From: Psychroflexus salis
GTDB taxonomy: Bacteria; Bacteroidota; Bacteroidia; Flavobacteriales; Flavobacteriaceae
Length of the DNA: 64,000 bases
Assembly: GCF_014640175.1 (NCBI RefSeq)
Contig: NZ_BMGL01000003.1
Span: 1 to 64,000 of the forward strand
Direction of reading: 5' to 3'
In this document: positions 56,255-64,000 of the stretch, piece after piece
How the letters are laid out: every line of letters begins with the position of its first letter
How positions within the stretch are numbered: the stretch's first letter is position 1
Program-made: the position numbers and the translations under genes
Notes under the pieces: generated by a model
What the model saw: only the letters and a program-made list of their open reading frames with translations
Databases searched by the model: none
What the model was told of the DNA's origin: nothing

Positions 56255-58240
56255 ATGAGATACTTAACTAAATCACGTTTTAAATTAGGCCTTGAATGCC
56301 CTAATAAATTGTTTTACACCAAGAAAGATGACTATGCCAATCAAAAAAACAATAATCCGTTTTTAGAAGCTTTAGCATCAGGTGGCTTTCAGGTAGAAGA
56401 ATTAGCACGCTTGCATTACCCTGGTGGTTATTTAGTTGATGATGATAAATCTGCCCATTATGATTATGAACAAAAAGTAACTGAAACGAATAAATACCTG
56501 CAACAGAAGAATGTGGTGATTTATGAGGCTGCTTTTAAGTACAATAATTTATTTATCCGTGTTGATATTTTAGAGAAAAAAGGCAATCACATCAATTTAA
56601 TTGAAGTGAAGGCTAAATCATTTAAAGAAGGGGATAAGAAGAAGGATGTGAAATATAACTCTGATTGGAGTTTGTATTTGTTTGATGTGGCTTTTCAAAA
56701 ATACGTTATAGAAAAAGCACATCCGCAATTTAATGTCAAGCCCTACTTAATGCTAGCTGATCAAAATAAAACGGCATCTATAGATGGGCTAAATCAAATG
56801 TTCCGCATTAAAAAGAACAGCAATAGTAGAACCGGAATAGAAAAAAAGGAAGTCCAATTAGCACAGCTAAACCTGCCAGAAGATTCGGTCTTATCTCTTA
56901 AAGATGTCTCTGAGATCATTACTAAAATTGAAACAGGAGAACATCGCATTTTAGAAGATTACGAATTTGAAGATGCTATTGAAGTCTTGTCTAAAGCCTA
57001 TCAAGATGACCGCTACTTTGGTTATCCCCTCAACTTTGCAAAATGCAAGCATTGCGAGTTTAAAACCGATGCGAACTCAAAAAATAAAAAATCAGGCTTT
57101 GAAGAATGTTTTCAAAAGCAATTAGGTTGGAAAGAAGAAGATTTTAAAGCACCAAATGCTTTTGAAATCTCAAAGCTGCATCATACCAAACTTAAAGGAT
57201 TCAATGAATTTAATATCCTAAAATTAGAAGACATAAATGATGAACAATTACAACCAAAAAGTGAATCAAAACAGGTTTTGAATGGTTGGTCGCTTTATGA
57301 AAGGCAAATTTTGCAAAAACAAAAAGCATTAGACCCTGATAATTTTACTTTTGAAACTTTAGATCAAGAATTGAAAAGTGAAATGGCTTCTTGGATACCG
57401 CCTTATAATTTTATTGATTTTGAAGCTTCTACAGTGGCTCTCCCTTTTTATAAAGGTCAGCATCCTTATGAAAAAGTAGTGTTTCAGTTTTCTCACCATA
57501 TCTACCATGAAGATGGACGTATAGAACACGCTAACGAATTTATTAATGTGAACCCAGGTGAGTTTCCCAATTTTGAGTTTGTAAGAGCACTAAAAGCAGC
57601 CTTAGAGCAAAATAACGGTTCTGTGTTTCAGTTTTCGCCCTATGAAAATTCTACCCTAAATCAAGTCAAACGGCAATTAGAAGCTTCAACTGAGCCAGAC
57701 AAAGAAAGCTTAATCAACTTTATTAAGACATTGACCACGCCACCAAAGGATAAGGATTACAAAGGCGAACTTTGGCAACCCGAAAGAGGCATGATTGACC
57801 TTTGTGAAGTAATCAAAGCCTATTATTACAACCCACATACCAAAGGGAGTAATTCCATTAAGGCTATTTTGCCCGCTATTTTTAAAACTTCTGAATTCAT
57901 CAAAGAAAAGTACAGTCAACCGATTGCAGACATCAATATGACGAGCAAAAATTTCCCTGATTATTATGAGTGGTTACGCCTAAAAGATGGTGAACTAGAA
58001 GACCCTTATAAATCTTTAGACAAACCTTTTAAAGATTGGGATACTGATTTTGAACGCAAAAGTGACATTGAAGAAATTAATAATGGTGGAGCTGCCCTAA
58101 CCGCCTACGGATTAACTCAATATACCGACATGAGCGATTTAGAAAGAGGTAAGCTGCGCGAAGCCCTGTTGAAGTATTGTGAGTTAGACACCTTAGCAAT
58201 GGTGATGGTGTTTGAGCATTTGAAAGAAATAATAGAGTAA
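56255..58240 (+). CDS. DUF2779 protein: Cas4-like nuclease fused to a DEDDy exonuclease
   Basis: A 661-residue two-nuclease protein. Residues 1-290 are Cas4-like: Cys15, Cys264, Cys267 and Cys285 would hold a 4Fe-4S cluster, and Glu91, Asp104, Glu117 and Lys119 (RVDILEK...LIEVKAK) form the PD-(D/E)xK site. Residues about 380-661 (DUF2779) are RNase H-like: Asp388 and Glu390 in NFIDFEAST, and Tyr641...Asp645 in YCELD, the YxxxD motif of DEDDy 3'-5' exonucleases. Such an enzyme could process DNA ends. It lies in an operon with the nucleotidase and a 146-residue gene 9 bases downstream. Confidence 0.82.
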   Translation: MRYLTKSRFKLGLECPNKLFYTKKDDYANQKNNNPFLEALASGGFQVEELARLHYPGGYLVDDDKSAHYDYEQKVTETNKYLQQKNVVIYEAAFKYNNLFIRVDILEKKGNHINLIEVKAKSFKEGDKKKDVKYNSDWSLYLFDVAFQKYVIEKAHPQFNVKPYLMLADQNKTASIDGLNQMFRIKKNSNSRTGIEKKEVQLAQLNLPEDSVLSLKDVSEIITKIETGEHRILEDYEFEDAIEVLSKAYQDDRYFGYPLNFAKCKHCEFKTDANSKNKKSGFEECFQKQLGWKEEDFKAPNAFEISKLHHTKLKGFNEFNILKLEDINDEQLQPKSESKQVLNGWSLYERQILQKQKALDPDNFTFETLDQELKSEMASWIPPYNFIDFEASTVALPFYKGQHPYEKVVFQFSHHIYHEDGRIEHANEFINVNPGEFPNFEFVRALKAALEQNNGSVFQFSPYENSTLNQVKRQLEASTEPDKESLINFIKTLTTPPKDKDYKGELWQPERGMIDLCEVIKAYYYNPHTKGSNSIKAILPAIFKTSEFIKEKYSQPIADINMTSKNFPDYYEWLRLKDGELEDPYKSLDKPFKDWDTDFERKSDIEEINNGGAALTAYGLTQYTDMSDLERGKLREALLKYCELDTLAMVMVFEHLKEIIE

Positions 58241-58249
58241 ACCAAGCGA

Positions 58250-58690
58250 ATGCGTTTAGATGCTAAAAAGTTAGAAGCCTTATTTGTAAAAAAGCAAAAC
58301 CATTCGACTTTAGCTGGCCTTCTTATGGAGTATGCCATCTTAAAGCAAAAGCTTGAAGAACCTGATGGGCAGTCATGGTATTTTAAACAAGGTATCAACT
58401 CAAGAAAAAAGCGCATAGCCCATTTAATAAAACAATTCAATGCAATTAAAAGCACGTTTAATACCAGAACTATTGATGCTTTTTTAGAGAAAATAAATGA
58501 GAATAAGGCAGTTTGTTTACACTACGAAAAAAGGGGCATGCATACCATACAACTCATGCATCATTCAAAATTAAAAGCTGAAAATGTGTTTTTACATGAG
58601 CTCATCGGACTGAAAAGTAAAATAAATCAATTAAAAGAAATAGACCATTATCTCAATCACCCAGAGGAATTTTTATTGATTATCGATTGA
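58250..58690 (+). CDS. Small helical protein coupled to the DUF2779 gene
   Basis: A 146-residue, mostly helical, Lys-rich protein without signal or membrane segment (LLMEYAILKQKLEEPDGQSW, then a long helix ending KSKINQLKEIDHYLNHPEEF). The start is 9 bases after the DUF2779 stop, so it is very likely co-transcribed. No catalytic motif is seen. It could be a partner or inhibitor of the nuclease; that is inference. Not recognised. Confidence 0.7.
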   Translation: MRLDAKKLEALFVKKQNHSTLAGLLMEYAILKQKLEEPDGQSWYFKQGINSRKKRIAHLIKQFNAIKSTFNTRTIDAFLEKINENKAVCLHYEKRGMHTIQLMHHSKLKAENVFLHELIGLKSKINQLKEIDHYLNHPEEFLLIID

Positions 58691-58907
58691 AACATGAGTA
58701 TTTAGGCAGATGCTTGCATTTAGAAGGGTTGTTTATTATTTCAATCTAGTAACAAATATATTTTTTCGATTAAGCTAGCTGTTAGGTGCCCATTAAGCCT
58801 TGTGTTAAGAAGGCATCAAATCAATTAATTAAATTGAAGATGCGCTTTGCCTTTTCAATTGATTTAGGGTCTTCACTGCATATTGCTTCAATAATTAAAC
58901 CTTTATC

Positions 58908-59273
58908 ATGAAAAAAGTAATAATTCTATTCATCATCTTTTTAAGTAGCTTTTTTGCAAACTCTCAAACCTGTGAAGAATATATGAAGTTCGTAAAATCG
59001 GAAAGTAGGGGTACAACCTACACAAGTTATACAAGCGATGCCATTTCTAAAGTTACTTTTTATGAAGTAAGTGCCGATTATCAAACTTACTACTTTGCCA
59101 TTGTATGTTTTAAAAAAGAGTATTCTATTCAATGTTCAGAATATATTTATCAAGTTGCTTCTAGTACTAAAACAAATTATGCAATGAACTACCTTAATAG
59201 TGCTGGTGAAGCATTTTGGAACTACATACAACCCTACCACAAAAATTTAGGTTGTGCTCCCGATTTTGAATAG
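58908..59273 (+). CDS. Exported KTSC-domain-like protein
   Basis: A 121-residue protein with a signal peptide (MKKVIILFIIFLSSFFANSQ). The mature part (SDAISKVTFYEVSADYQTYY, a beta hairpin, then YIYQVASSTKTNYAMNYLNS and AFWNYI) matches the KTSC domain pattern (beta-strands, then a short helix with S-G/A-FW). KTSC domains are small, sometimes near RNA or DNA enzymes. Two Cys pairs could form disulfides. Not obviously part of the restriction system; its gap upstream (217 bases) shows nothing recognisable. Confidence 0.6.
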   Translation: MKKVIILFIIFLSSFFANSQTCEEYMKFVKSESRGTTYTSYTSDAISKVTFYEVSADYQTYYFAIVCFKKEYSIQCSEYIYQVASSTKTNYAMNYLNSAGEAFWNYIQPYHKNLGCAPDFE

Positions 59274-59468
59274 TCAAATATTCATAAAAAGACAAATTTT
59301 TAAACCGAAGGAACTCAATTTCCATAGATAGCAAACCTATTTTCCATTGAATAGTTTCTTCGATTATGAATTTACTATGAACATTCTGTACTCGAAATTC
59401 TACCCCAATACTAGCTTTACAAATACAAAAACCCTAAATTAGACCATTCTAAATTCAAATAAAAACAA

Positions 59469-61037
59469 ATGTCCGAAGACCATAAAAAACAACTCGAAAC
59501 TCAACTGTGGAATATTGCCAACGAACTCCGTGGAAAAATGGATGCAGACGAGTTTCGCGATTATATTTTAGGCTTTATTTTCTTTAAATACCTATCGGAA
59601 AAAATGCACATTTATGCAGACGAAGTATTAAAGGATGATGACCTTCAATTTGTAGATTTAAATCCTGATGATGCTACCGATGCCGAATACCTTGATGCCG
59701 TTCGAGAAGAAGCTTTAGGAAAATTGGGGTACTTTTTAATGCCCAACGAGTTGTTTTCTGAAATTGCCAAACGCGGTAACAAAAAAGCGGTTGACCAAAG
59801 CAATTTTATTATCGAAGACCTGACGGCTATTCTTAATAATATCGAGCAAAGTACCATGGGAACGGATTCTGAAGACGATTTTGGTAATTTGTTTGAAGAT
59901 TTAGATCTCAACTCTACCAAATTAGGAAAAACCGTTGATGCCAGAAACTCGTTAATTGCTAAAGTCTTGGCACATTTAGATAAAATTGATTTTAAATTAC
60001 AAGACACCGAAAGCGATGTCTTAGGCGATGCTTACGAATATTTAATAGCGCAGTTTGCCAGTGGAGCAGGAAAAAAAGCTGGGGAGTTTTACACCCCACA
60101 ACAAGTCTCTAAAGTCTTAGCTAAACTCGTTACCCTTGGTAAAGAAAAAATAAAATCGGTGTACGATCCCACTTGTGGTAGTAGTTCGTTGTTGTTGCGT
60201 GTGGCTAAAGAAACCAATGTAGCGCAATTTTTTGGACAAGAACTCAACCGAACCACCTACAACTTAGCGCGCATGAACATGATTTTACACGATGTACATT
60301 ACAAGCGTTTTGATATTCGGCAAGAAGATACTTTAGAAAAGCCACAGCATTTTGAACAAAAATTCGAAGCCATTGTTGCCAATCCGCCATTTTCAGCCAA
60401 TTGGTCTGCCAACGATTTGTTTTTAGGAGACGAACGTTTTAGCCATTACGGCAAATTAGCTCCTAAATCGAAAGCCGATTATGCTTTTGTGCAACACATG
60501 TTGTATCATCTCGACGAGCAAGGTACGATGGCTGTAGTTTTACCACATGGCGCATTATTTCGTGGTGCAGCCGAAGGCCATATTCGTGAATTTATCATTA
60601 AAGAAAAAAACGAACTGGATGCCGTAATTGGTTTACCCGCCAATATATTTTATGGCACCAGCATACCGACTTGCATTATGGTGTTTAAAAAATGCCGCCC
60701 GAACGACCAGGATATTTTATTTATTGATGCTTCTCAGGAATTTGAAAAAGTAAAAACACAAAATTACCTAACCGAAGCGCATGTAGATAAAATCATCAAT
60801 ACCTATCAAACCCGTGAAAATGTAGATAAATACGCCTATGTAGCCAATTTAAAAGAAGTGGAAGAAAACGATTTCAACCTAAATATACCTCGTTATGTAG
60901 ATACTTTTGAAGAAGAAGAACCTATAGATTTAGATGCCGTTAGCCAAGAATTGAAGCAACTGAACCAAGACATCACCGAAGTAGATTCAGAAATTGAAAA
61001 CTACTGCAAAGAGTTGAACTTAAAAACCCCATTTTAA
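59469..61037 (+). CDS. hsdM: Type I restriction-modification methyltransferase subunit HsdM
   Basis: A 522-residue N6-adenine DNA methyltransferase. N-terminal helical HsdM_N domain (about 5-160), SAM-binding motif YDPTCGSSSLLL (about 232-243) and catalytic motif IV NPPF (about 306-309, VANPPFSANW). With HsdS it forms the methylase, and with HsdR the restriction complex. hsdS follows after 1 base. hsdR is not upstream, so it should lie past the right edge. Confidence 0.96.
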   Translation: MSEDHKKQLETQLWNIANELRGKMDADEFRDYILGFIFFKYLSEKMHIYADEVLKDDDLQFVDLNPDDATDAEYLDAVREEALGKLGYFLMPNELFSEIAKRGNKKAVDQSNFIIEDLTAILNNIEQSTMGTDSEDDFGNLFEDLDLNSTKLGKTVDARNSLIAKVLAHLDKIDFKLQDTESDVLGDAYEYLIAQFASGAGKKAGEFYTPQQVSKVLAKLVTLGKEKIKSVYDPTCGSSSLLLRVAKETNVAQFFGQELNRTTYNLARMNMILHDVHYKRFDIRQEDTLEKPQHFEQKFEAIVANPPFSANWSANDLFLGDERFSHYGKLAPKSKADYAFVQHMLYHLDEQGTMAVVLPHGALFRGAAEGHIREFIIKEKNELDAVIGLPANIFYGTSIPTCIMVFKKCRPNDQDILFIDASQEFEKVKTQNYLTEAHVDKIINTYQTRENVDKYAYVANLKEVEENDFNLNIPRYVDTFEEEEPIDLDAVSQELKQLNQDITEVDSEIENYCKELNLKTPF

Positions 61038-61038
61038 G

Positions 61039-62193
61039 ATGAAATCTTCAACTGAAACTAACGTACCTGAATTACGCTTTCCTGAATTTGAAGGGGAGTG
61101 GGAAAAAGTCAGGTTTGATAAGCTATTCAAAATTACTGCTGGTGGGGATATCAAAAAACAACATGTTTCAGAAACTAAAACTGAAAAATATTCTTTTCCA
61201 ATTTATGCTAATGCTGAGAAAAATAAAGGGTTGTATGGTTATTCTGATAAATATAAAATTGAAAATGATGCCATTACAGTTGCAGGAAGAGGAGCTAATT
61301 TTGGAATTGCTCATGCTAGAAATAAGAAATTTTATCCAATTGTTAGGCTTTTAGTTTTAATACCTTTAAAAACGCAGAATGTTATATTTTTTGAATATTG
61401 CATAAACAAGATGAATTTCTTTAAAGAAAGCACTGGTGTTCCACAATTAACTTCACCACAGATTTCAAGTTATAAAATAATTTTTCCCCAACTCCCCGAA
61501 CAACAAAAAATAGCCGATTTTTTAAGCCAAGTCGATCGTAAAATAGACTTACTCCAACAAAAAGTGGCAGCTTTAGCACAATACAAAAAAGGCGTGATGC
61601 AACAGTTGTTTAGTCAGGAAGTACGCTTTAAGCGCGGCCTGAGCGGAGTCGAAGGGCAAGATGACGGCAGTGATTTTCCAGATTGGGAAGTGAAGAAGTT
61701 GGGTGAAGTTTTATGTTATAATCAACCAACAAAATATATTGTTAAATCAACTGAATACAATGATAGTTATAAAACACCTGTGTTGACAGCAGGAAAGACT
61801 TTTATTTTGGGTTTTACAAACGAAATAGAAAATACATTTACAGATCTACCAGTTATAATTTTCGATGACTTTACTCTAGCAAATCATTATGTTGATTTTG
61901 ATTTTAAGGTTAAATCTTCAGCGATGAAAATATTAAGTGCATCTTCAAAAGATGTGAATATCAAGTTTATTTATGAATCTATGCAAATGATTAAATTTTC
62001 AAAAGGTGAAGAGCATAAAAGGTTTTGGATTTCTGTATATTCTAAATTAAAGATTCAATATCCTTGTCCTGATGAACAAACCAAAATCGCTAATTTTTTA
62101 AGTAGCATCGACCAAAAAATAGCGCACACCCAAGAGCAATTGGAGCAGACCCAAAATTTTAAAAAGGGTTTGTTGCAGAAAATGTTTGTGTAG
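61039..62193 (+). CDS. hsdS: Type I restriction-modification specificity subunit HsdS
   Basis: A 384-residue HsdS with two target-recognition domains (about 10-155 and 215-340), each followed by a conserved helical spacer (EQQKIADFLSQVDRKIDLLQ and DEQTKIANFLSSIDQKIAHT). The two halves set a bipartite DNA target. Between spacer one and the second domain is an in-frame insertion KRGLSGVEGQ encoded by a dispersed-repeat-like word (61638-61656). An internal start/end exchange could reshape specificity, but no second hsdS copy is visible here. Confidence 0.95.
   Translation: MKSSTETNVPELRFPEFEGEWEKVRFDKLFKITAGGDIKKQHVSETKTEKYSFPIYANAEKNKGLYGYSDKYKIENDAITVAGRGANFGIAHARNKKFYPIVRLLVLIPLKTQNVIFFEYCINKMNFFKESTGVPQLTSPQISSYKIIFPQLPEQQKIADFLSQVDRKIDLLQQKVAALAQYKKGVMQQLFSQEVRFKRGLSGVEGQDDGSDFPDWEVKKLGEVLCYNQPTKYIVKSTEYNDSYKTPVLTAGKTFILGFTNEIENTFTDLPVIIFDDFTLANHYVDFDFKVKSSAMKILSASSKDVNIKFIYESMQMIKFSKGEEHKRFWISVYSKLKIQYPCPDEQTKIANFLSSIDQKIAHTQEQLEQTQNFKKGLLQKMFV
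61638..61656 (+). repeat. Short dispersed-type repeat inside hsdS
   Basis: CCTGAGCGGAGTCGAAGGG is GC-rich against its AT-rich surroundings. From memory, close versions (CTGAGCGNAGTCGAAGG) recur many times between genes in Bacteroidota genomes. Here it sits in frame inside hsdS, in the linker before the second recognition domain. Confidence 0.5.
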
Positions 62194-62195
62194 GT

Positions 62196-63518
62196 ATGGG
62201 AAAAATGATTGATTTAGAGAACTTAGAAGAACTCAAAAAATACTTAATAAGGGTTGATGTTAATAATACTGGAGATTATTATTATTCCTTAGGTAAAGGC
62301 GATGATTGTTTTAATGTTAATTTTGAAATTGATAACGAGCTTTTTCAATTTTTAACTGATACGACAAAAAAAATCGCTTTTTATAATTGTACCTTTAATA
62401 AGGTAATTACATTAAATAAAAACCAAGCCCTAAGAGTTGTAACTGATGGTGTTAACTCAATCAATAATAAAAATTCTGATAAAAGTAAAAATGAAAAAAT
62501 TGTAAATTCAATTTCAGGTTTTTCTATAGCTTTTAATTCCTGTACATTTCATTTGCAGCCAAGACTTTCTGAGTTTACTTACGAAAAAAAAATACGTTTT
62601 TACAACTGCTCATTTAATTCATTTATCTTAGTAAACACTAAATTTAAATCATTATTTGAATTAGTGAAATGCGAAATTAATGGTGCTGTTATTTTTAATA
62701 AGGTAGATTTTGAAGGTAATGCTGTATTCACAAAAACACACTTTTATTCAAACGTTTTATTTACTTATTCAACCTTTGAAAAGCTTGGTATTTTTAGTCG
62801 AGCCCAATTTATCGGTTCTGGTCTAGATTTATCACAGAGCATAATTAATGGCAACTTGACATTTTTTCAAACTCAATTGGATAATTATAAATCTGAAATA
62901 ATAGATTCATTTATAGAAAAATATGATAAAGCAATTAACGAAGAAGGTATTATTCCAAATCAAAATAAACGGGAAACTTTCCGTATTATTAAACAACAGC
63001 TAATTGTGCAAAATAATCTAATAGAAGCAGAGAAGTTTGCTAAGTTTGAGAAGCAGGCTTATTTAGAAGAAAAAATAAATGAAAATCCAAATTTTAGTCT
63101 TTATCTAAGGAAAATAAAGTCAAATAAAATAGCAAAAAGGTTTTATGAATTATTAAAAAGAAAGTGGGACTCTAACACTATAATTTTAATTTTTAATAGG
63201 TTATCAAATCATTATAAAACAGATTATAGGAATGGTGTGAGCTTTACATTTTTGTCTTTAATTGTTTTCACATCTCTTACTTTTGTAAGTAGTTTTGAAT
63301 TTTGGTCTAGAATATGTTTAGAATGTGATTTTGATTTAGATACATTTAATTATGTAGTTAAACAGATTTTTTTGAATTTAAATCCAGTTCATTCTTTCGA
63401 TTACATAGATGATTTACAGCCTATATTTGGGTTGCCATATTTATTTGACTTTTTAGGGAGAATATTTATTGGATATGGCATATATCAAACAGTCCAAGCC
63501 TTTAGAAAATTTAAGTAA
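62196..63518 (+). CDS. Pentapeptide-repeat membrane protein in the type I R-M operon
   Basis: A 440-residue protein starting 2 bases after hsdS (ATG 62196 or 62205). Residues about 50-225 are degenerate pentapeptide-type repeats (IAFNSCTFHLQ, IRFYNCSFNSF, AVFTKTHFYSNVLFTYSTF) that form a beta-helix. A helical linker follows (KRETFRIIKQQLIVQNNLIE). The C-terminus has two membrane helices (about 347-367 and 415-435) with a short loop, a channel-like layout. Position between hsdS and an Abi_2 gene suggests a defence effector or accessory; not established. Confidence 0.8.
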   Translation: MGKMIDLENLEELKKYLIRVDVNNTGDYYYSLGKGDDCFNVNFEIDNELFQFLTDTTKKIAFYNCTFNKVITLNKNQALRVVTDGVNSINNKNSDKSKNEKIVNSISGFSIAFNSCTFHLQPRLSEFTYEKKIRFYNCSFNSFILVNTKFKSLFELVKCEINGAVIFNKVDFEGNAVFTKTHFYSNVLFTYSTFEKLGIFSRAQFIGSGLDLSQSIINGNLTFFQTQLDNYKSEIIDSFIEKYDKAINEEGIIPNQNKRETFRIIKQQLIVQNNLIEAEKFAKFEKQAYLEEKINENPNFSLYLRKIKSNKIAKRFYELLKRKWDSNTIILIFNRLSNHYKTDYRNGVSFTFLSLIVFTSLTFVSSFEFWSRICLECDFDLDTFNYVVKQIFLNLNPVHSFDYIDDLQPIFGLPYLFDFLGRIFIGYGIYQTVQAFRKFK

Positions 63519-63594
63519 ACTCTTATTATGCGCTATAAACCAGTAATTTATAAATTAAATAGTTAAAATGTTTTACAGAAATGAAAAACAAACA

Positions 63595-63602
63595 TATATT
63601 TG
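63595..63602 (+). promoter_or_regulatory. Bacteroidota -7 box of the Abi_2-associated RNA
   Basis: TATATTTG matches TAnnTTTG exactly. A TTT in TTTTACAG lies about 20 bases upstream in place of TTG. Transcription would start near 63607. Confidence 0.55.
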
Positions 63603-63606
63603 CAGC

Positions 63607-63663
63607 AACAGTACACACCACGCTTACCCATAAGAACAGCGTCCCAGGGTGTGTCTTTTTTTT
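63607..63663 (+). ncRNA. Compact structured RNA upstream of the Abi_2 gene (abiF-motif-like)
   Basis: A predicted RNA of about 57 bases. An outer stem ACACACC (63613-63619) with GGTGTGT (63648-63654) encloses an inner stem ACGCT (63620-63624) with AGCGT (63638-63642), a 13-base loop, and a 5-base bulge CCCAG. Eight T follow directly, so the outer stem doubles as a terminator. ACCC in the loop could also pair with GGGT. From memory, a conserved abiF RNA motif is described upstream of Abi_2 genes with a terminator at its end; this fits in place and layout. Confidence 0.65.
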
Positions 63664-63698
63664 ATATCTTAGTTTTGCTAACGCTTTAAATGCACACC

Positions 63699-64000
63699 AT
63701 GTTTAGCAAAAAACCCTTGACCATAAAGCAACAAATCAAGCAACTACAAGATAGAGGCTTGACTATATCTAATACTAAGTTAGCAGAAAAGTATCTCTCT
63801 AATATAAGTTACTATAGGTTAGGTGAGTATTGGTATGTGATGCAATCAGATAAGTTAAATCATGTTTTTAAGCCTAATAGTAATTTTGATGATGTTATTG
63901 CCTTATACAATTTTGATGCTGAGTTAAGGTTACTTTTATTTGAAGTCATTGAAAAAATTGAAATTAGTTTAAGAACTAAACTAATCTATCATCTATCGCA
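63699..64000 (+). CDS. Abi_2 (AbiD/AbiF) abortive infection protein, 3' end beyond the window
   Basis: The open frame starts at 63699 (MFSKKPLTIKQQIKQLQDRG) or 63690 (MHTMFSKK) and runs off the right edge after about 100 residues. The pattern YLSNISYYRLGEYWYVM, then FDDVIALYNFDAELRLLLFE and KIEISLRTKLIYHLS, matches the Abi_2 family (PF07751). Members give abortive infection against phage and are often inside type I R-M operons before hsdR. A structured RNA lies directly upstream and may control or inhibit it. Confidence 0.88.
   Translation, partial: MFSKKPLTIKQQIKQLQDRGLTISNTKLAEKYLSNISYYRLGEYWYVMQSDKLNHVFKPNSNFDDVIALYNFDAELRLLLFEVIEKIEISLRTKLIYHLS

Noticed and set aside
61088-61354. Alternative 88-residue frame within hsdS
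   Set aside because: Overlaps the first recognition domain of HsdS in another frame; no independent support.
1-64000. Prophage or integrative element
   Set aside because: No integrase, phage structural genes, conjugation genes or flanking tRNA attachment site were found.

Overview
This window looks like a chromosomal segment of a low-GC marine-type Flavobacteriaceae (Bacteroidota). The reasons are the strong AT bias, repeated Bacteroidota-type -7 boxes (TAnnTTTG), several secreted proteins with type IX secretion (T9SS) C-terminal sorting domains, a PorQ gene, a laminarinase-type GH16 enzyme and a DabAB inorganic-carbon uptake locus. No tRNA, rRNA, CRISPR array or replication origin was seen.

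Positions 1-37300 read as core chromosome. In order: a partial T9SS subtilase; the dabB-dabA carbon uptake operon with a small upstream gene and a divergent LysR regulator; der; lemA plus an M48 peptidase; a secreted GH16 glucanase; a peroxiredoxin-thioredoxin-DUF6952 set; panB; an MscS channel; two GT2 glycosyltransferases divergent from a 2OG-Fe(II) oxygenase; an FtsE-like ATPase; NDH-2; a LETM1-like protein; a lipoprotein; an alpha/beta-hydrolase-OsmC fusion; a marR-fadB-fadA-acyl-CoA dehydrogenase fatty-acid operon; lon; and porQ.

Positions 37300-54750 read as an accessory or scarred region. A TPR gene is frameshifted in a poly-A run and cut by an IS982-family element. An HD-domain gene is truncated and carries a nonsense codon. 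An AbiEi/AbiEii type IV toxin-antitoxin pair sits behind a 14-bp palindrome and a consensus promoter. A subtilase remnant follows. The centrepiece is a two-gene secreted pair: a subtilase carrying a type I dockerin, and next to it a protein with three cohesin-like domains and eight near-identical 240-bp Ig-like repeats. This region ends with an HTH/helical-repeat protein and an EamA transporter, divergent from a WYL regulator.

Positions 54750-64000 read as a defence island. It holds small unknown genes, a deoxyribonucleotidase, a DUF2779 protein that combines a Cas4-like PD-(D/E)xK nuclease with a DEDDy exonuclease, and a KTSC-domain exported protein. It continues with type I restriction-modification hsdM and hsdS, a pentapeptide-repeat membrane protein, and a partial Abi_2 (AbiD/F) gene preceded by a compact structured RNA with its own promoter and terminator. 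An hsdR gene is expected just beyond the right edge.

The points most worth a second look are the dockerin/cohesin pair, the Abi_2-associated RNA, an 18-bp tandem motif (two TGGGCA copies, 11-bp period) shared by the promoters of the dockerin protease and the divergent EamA/WYL pair, and the DUF2779 defence cluster.
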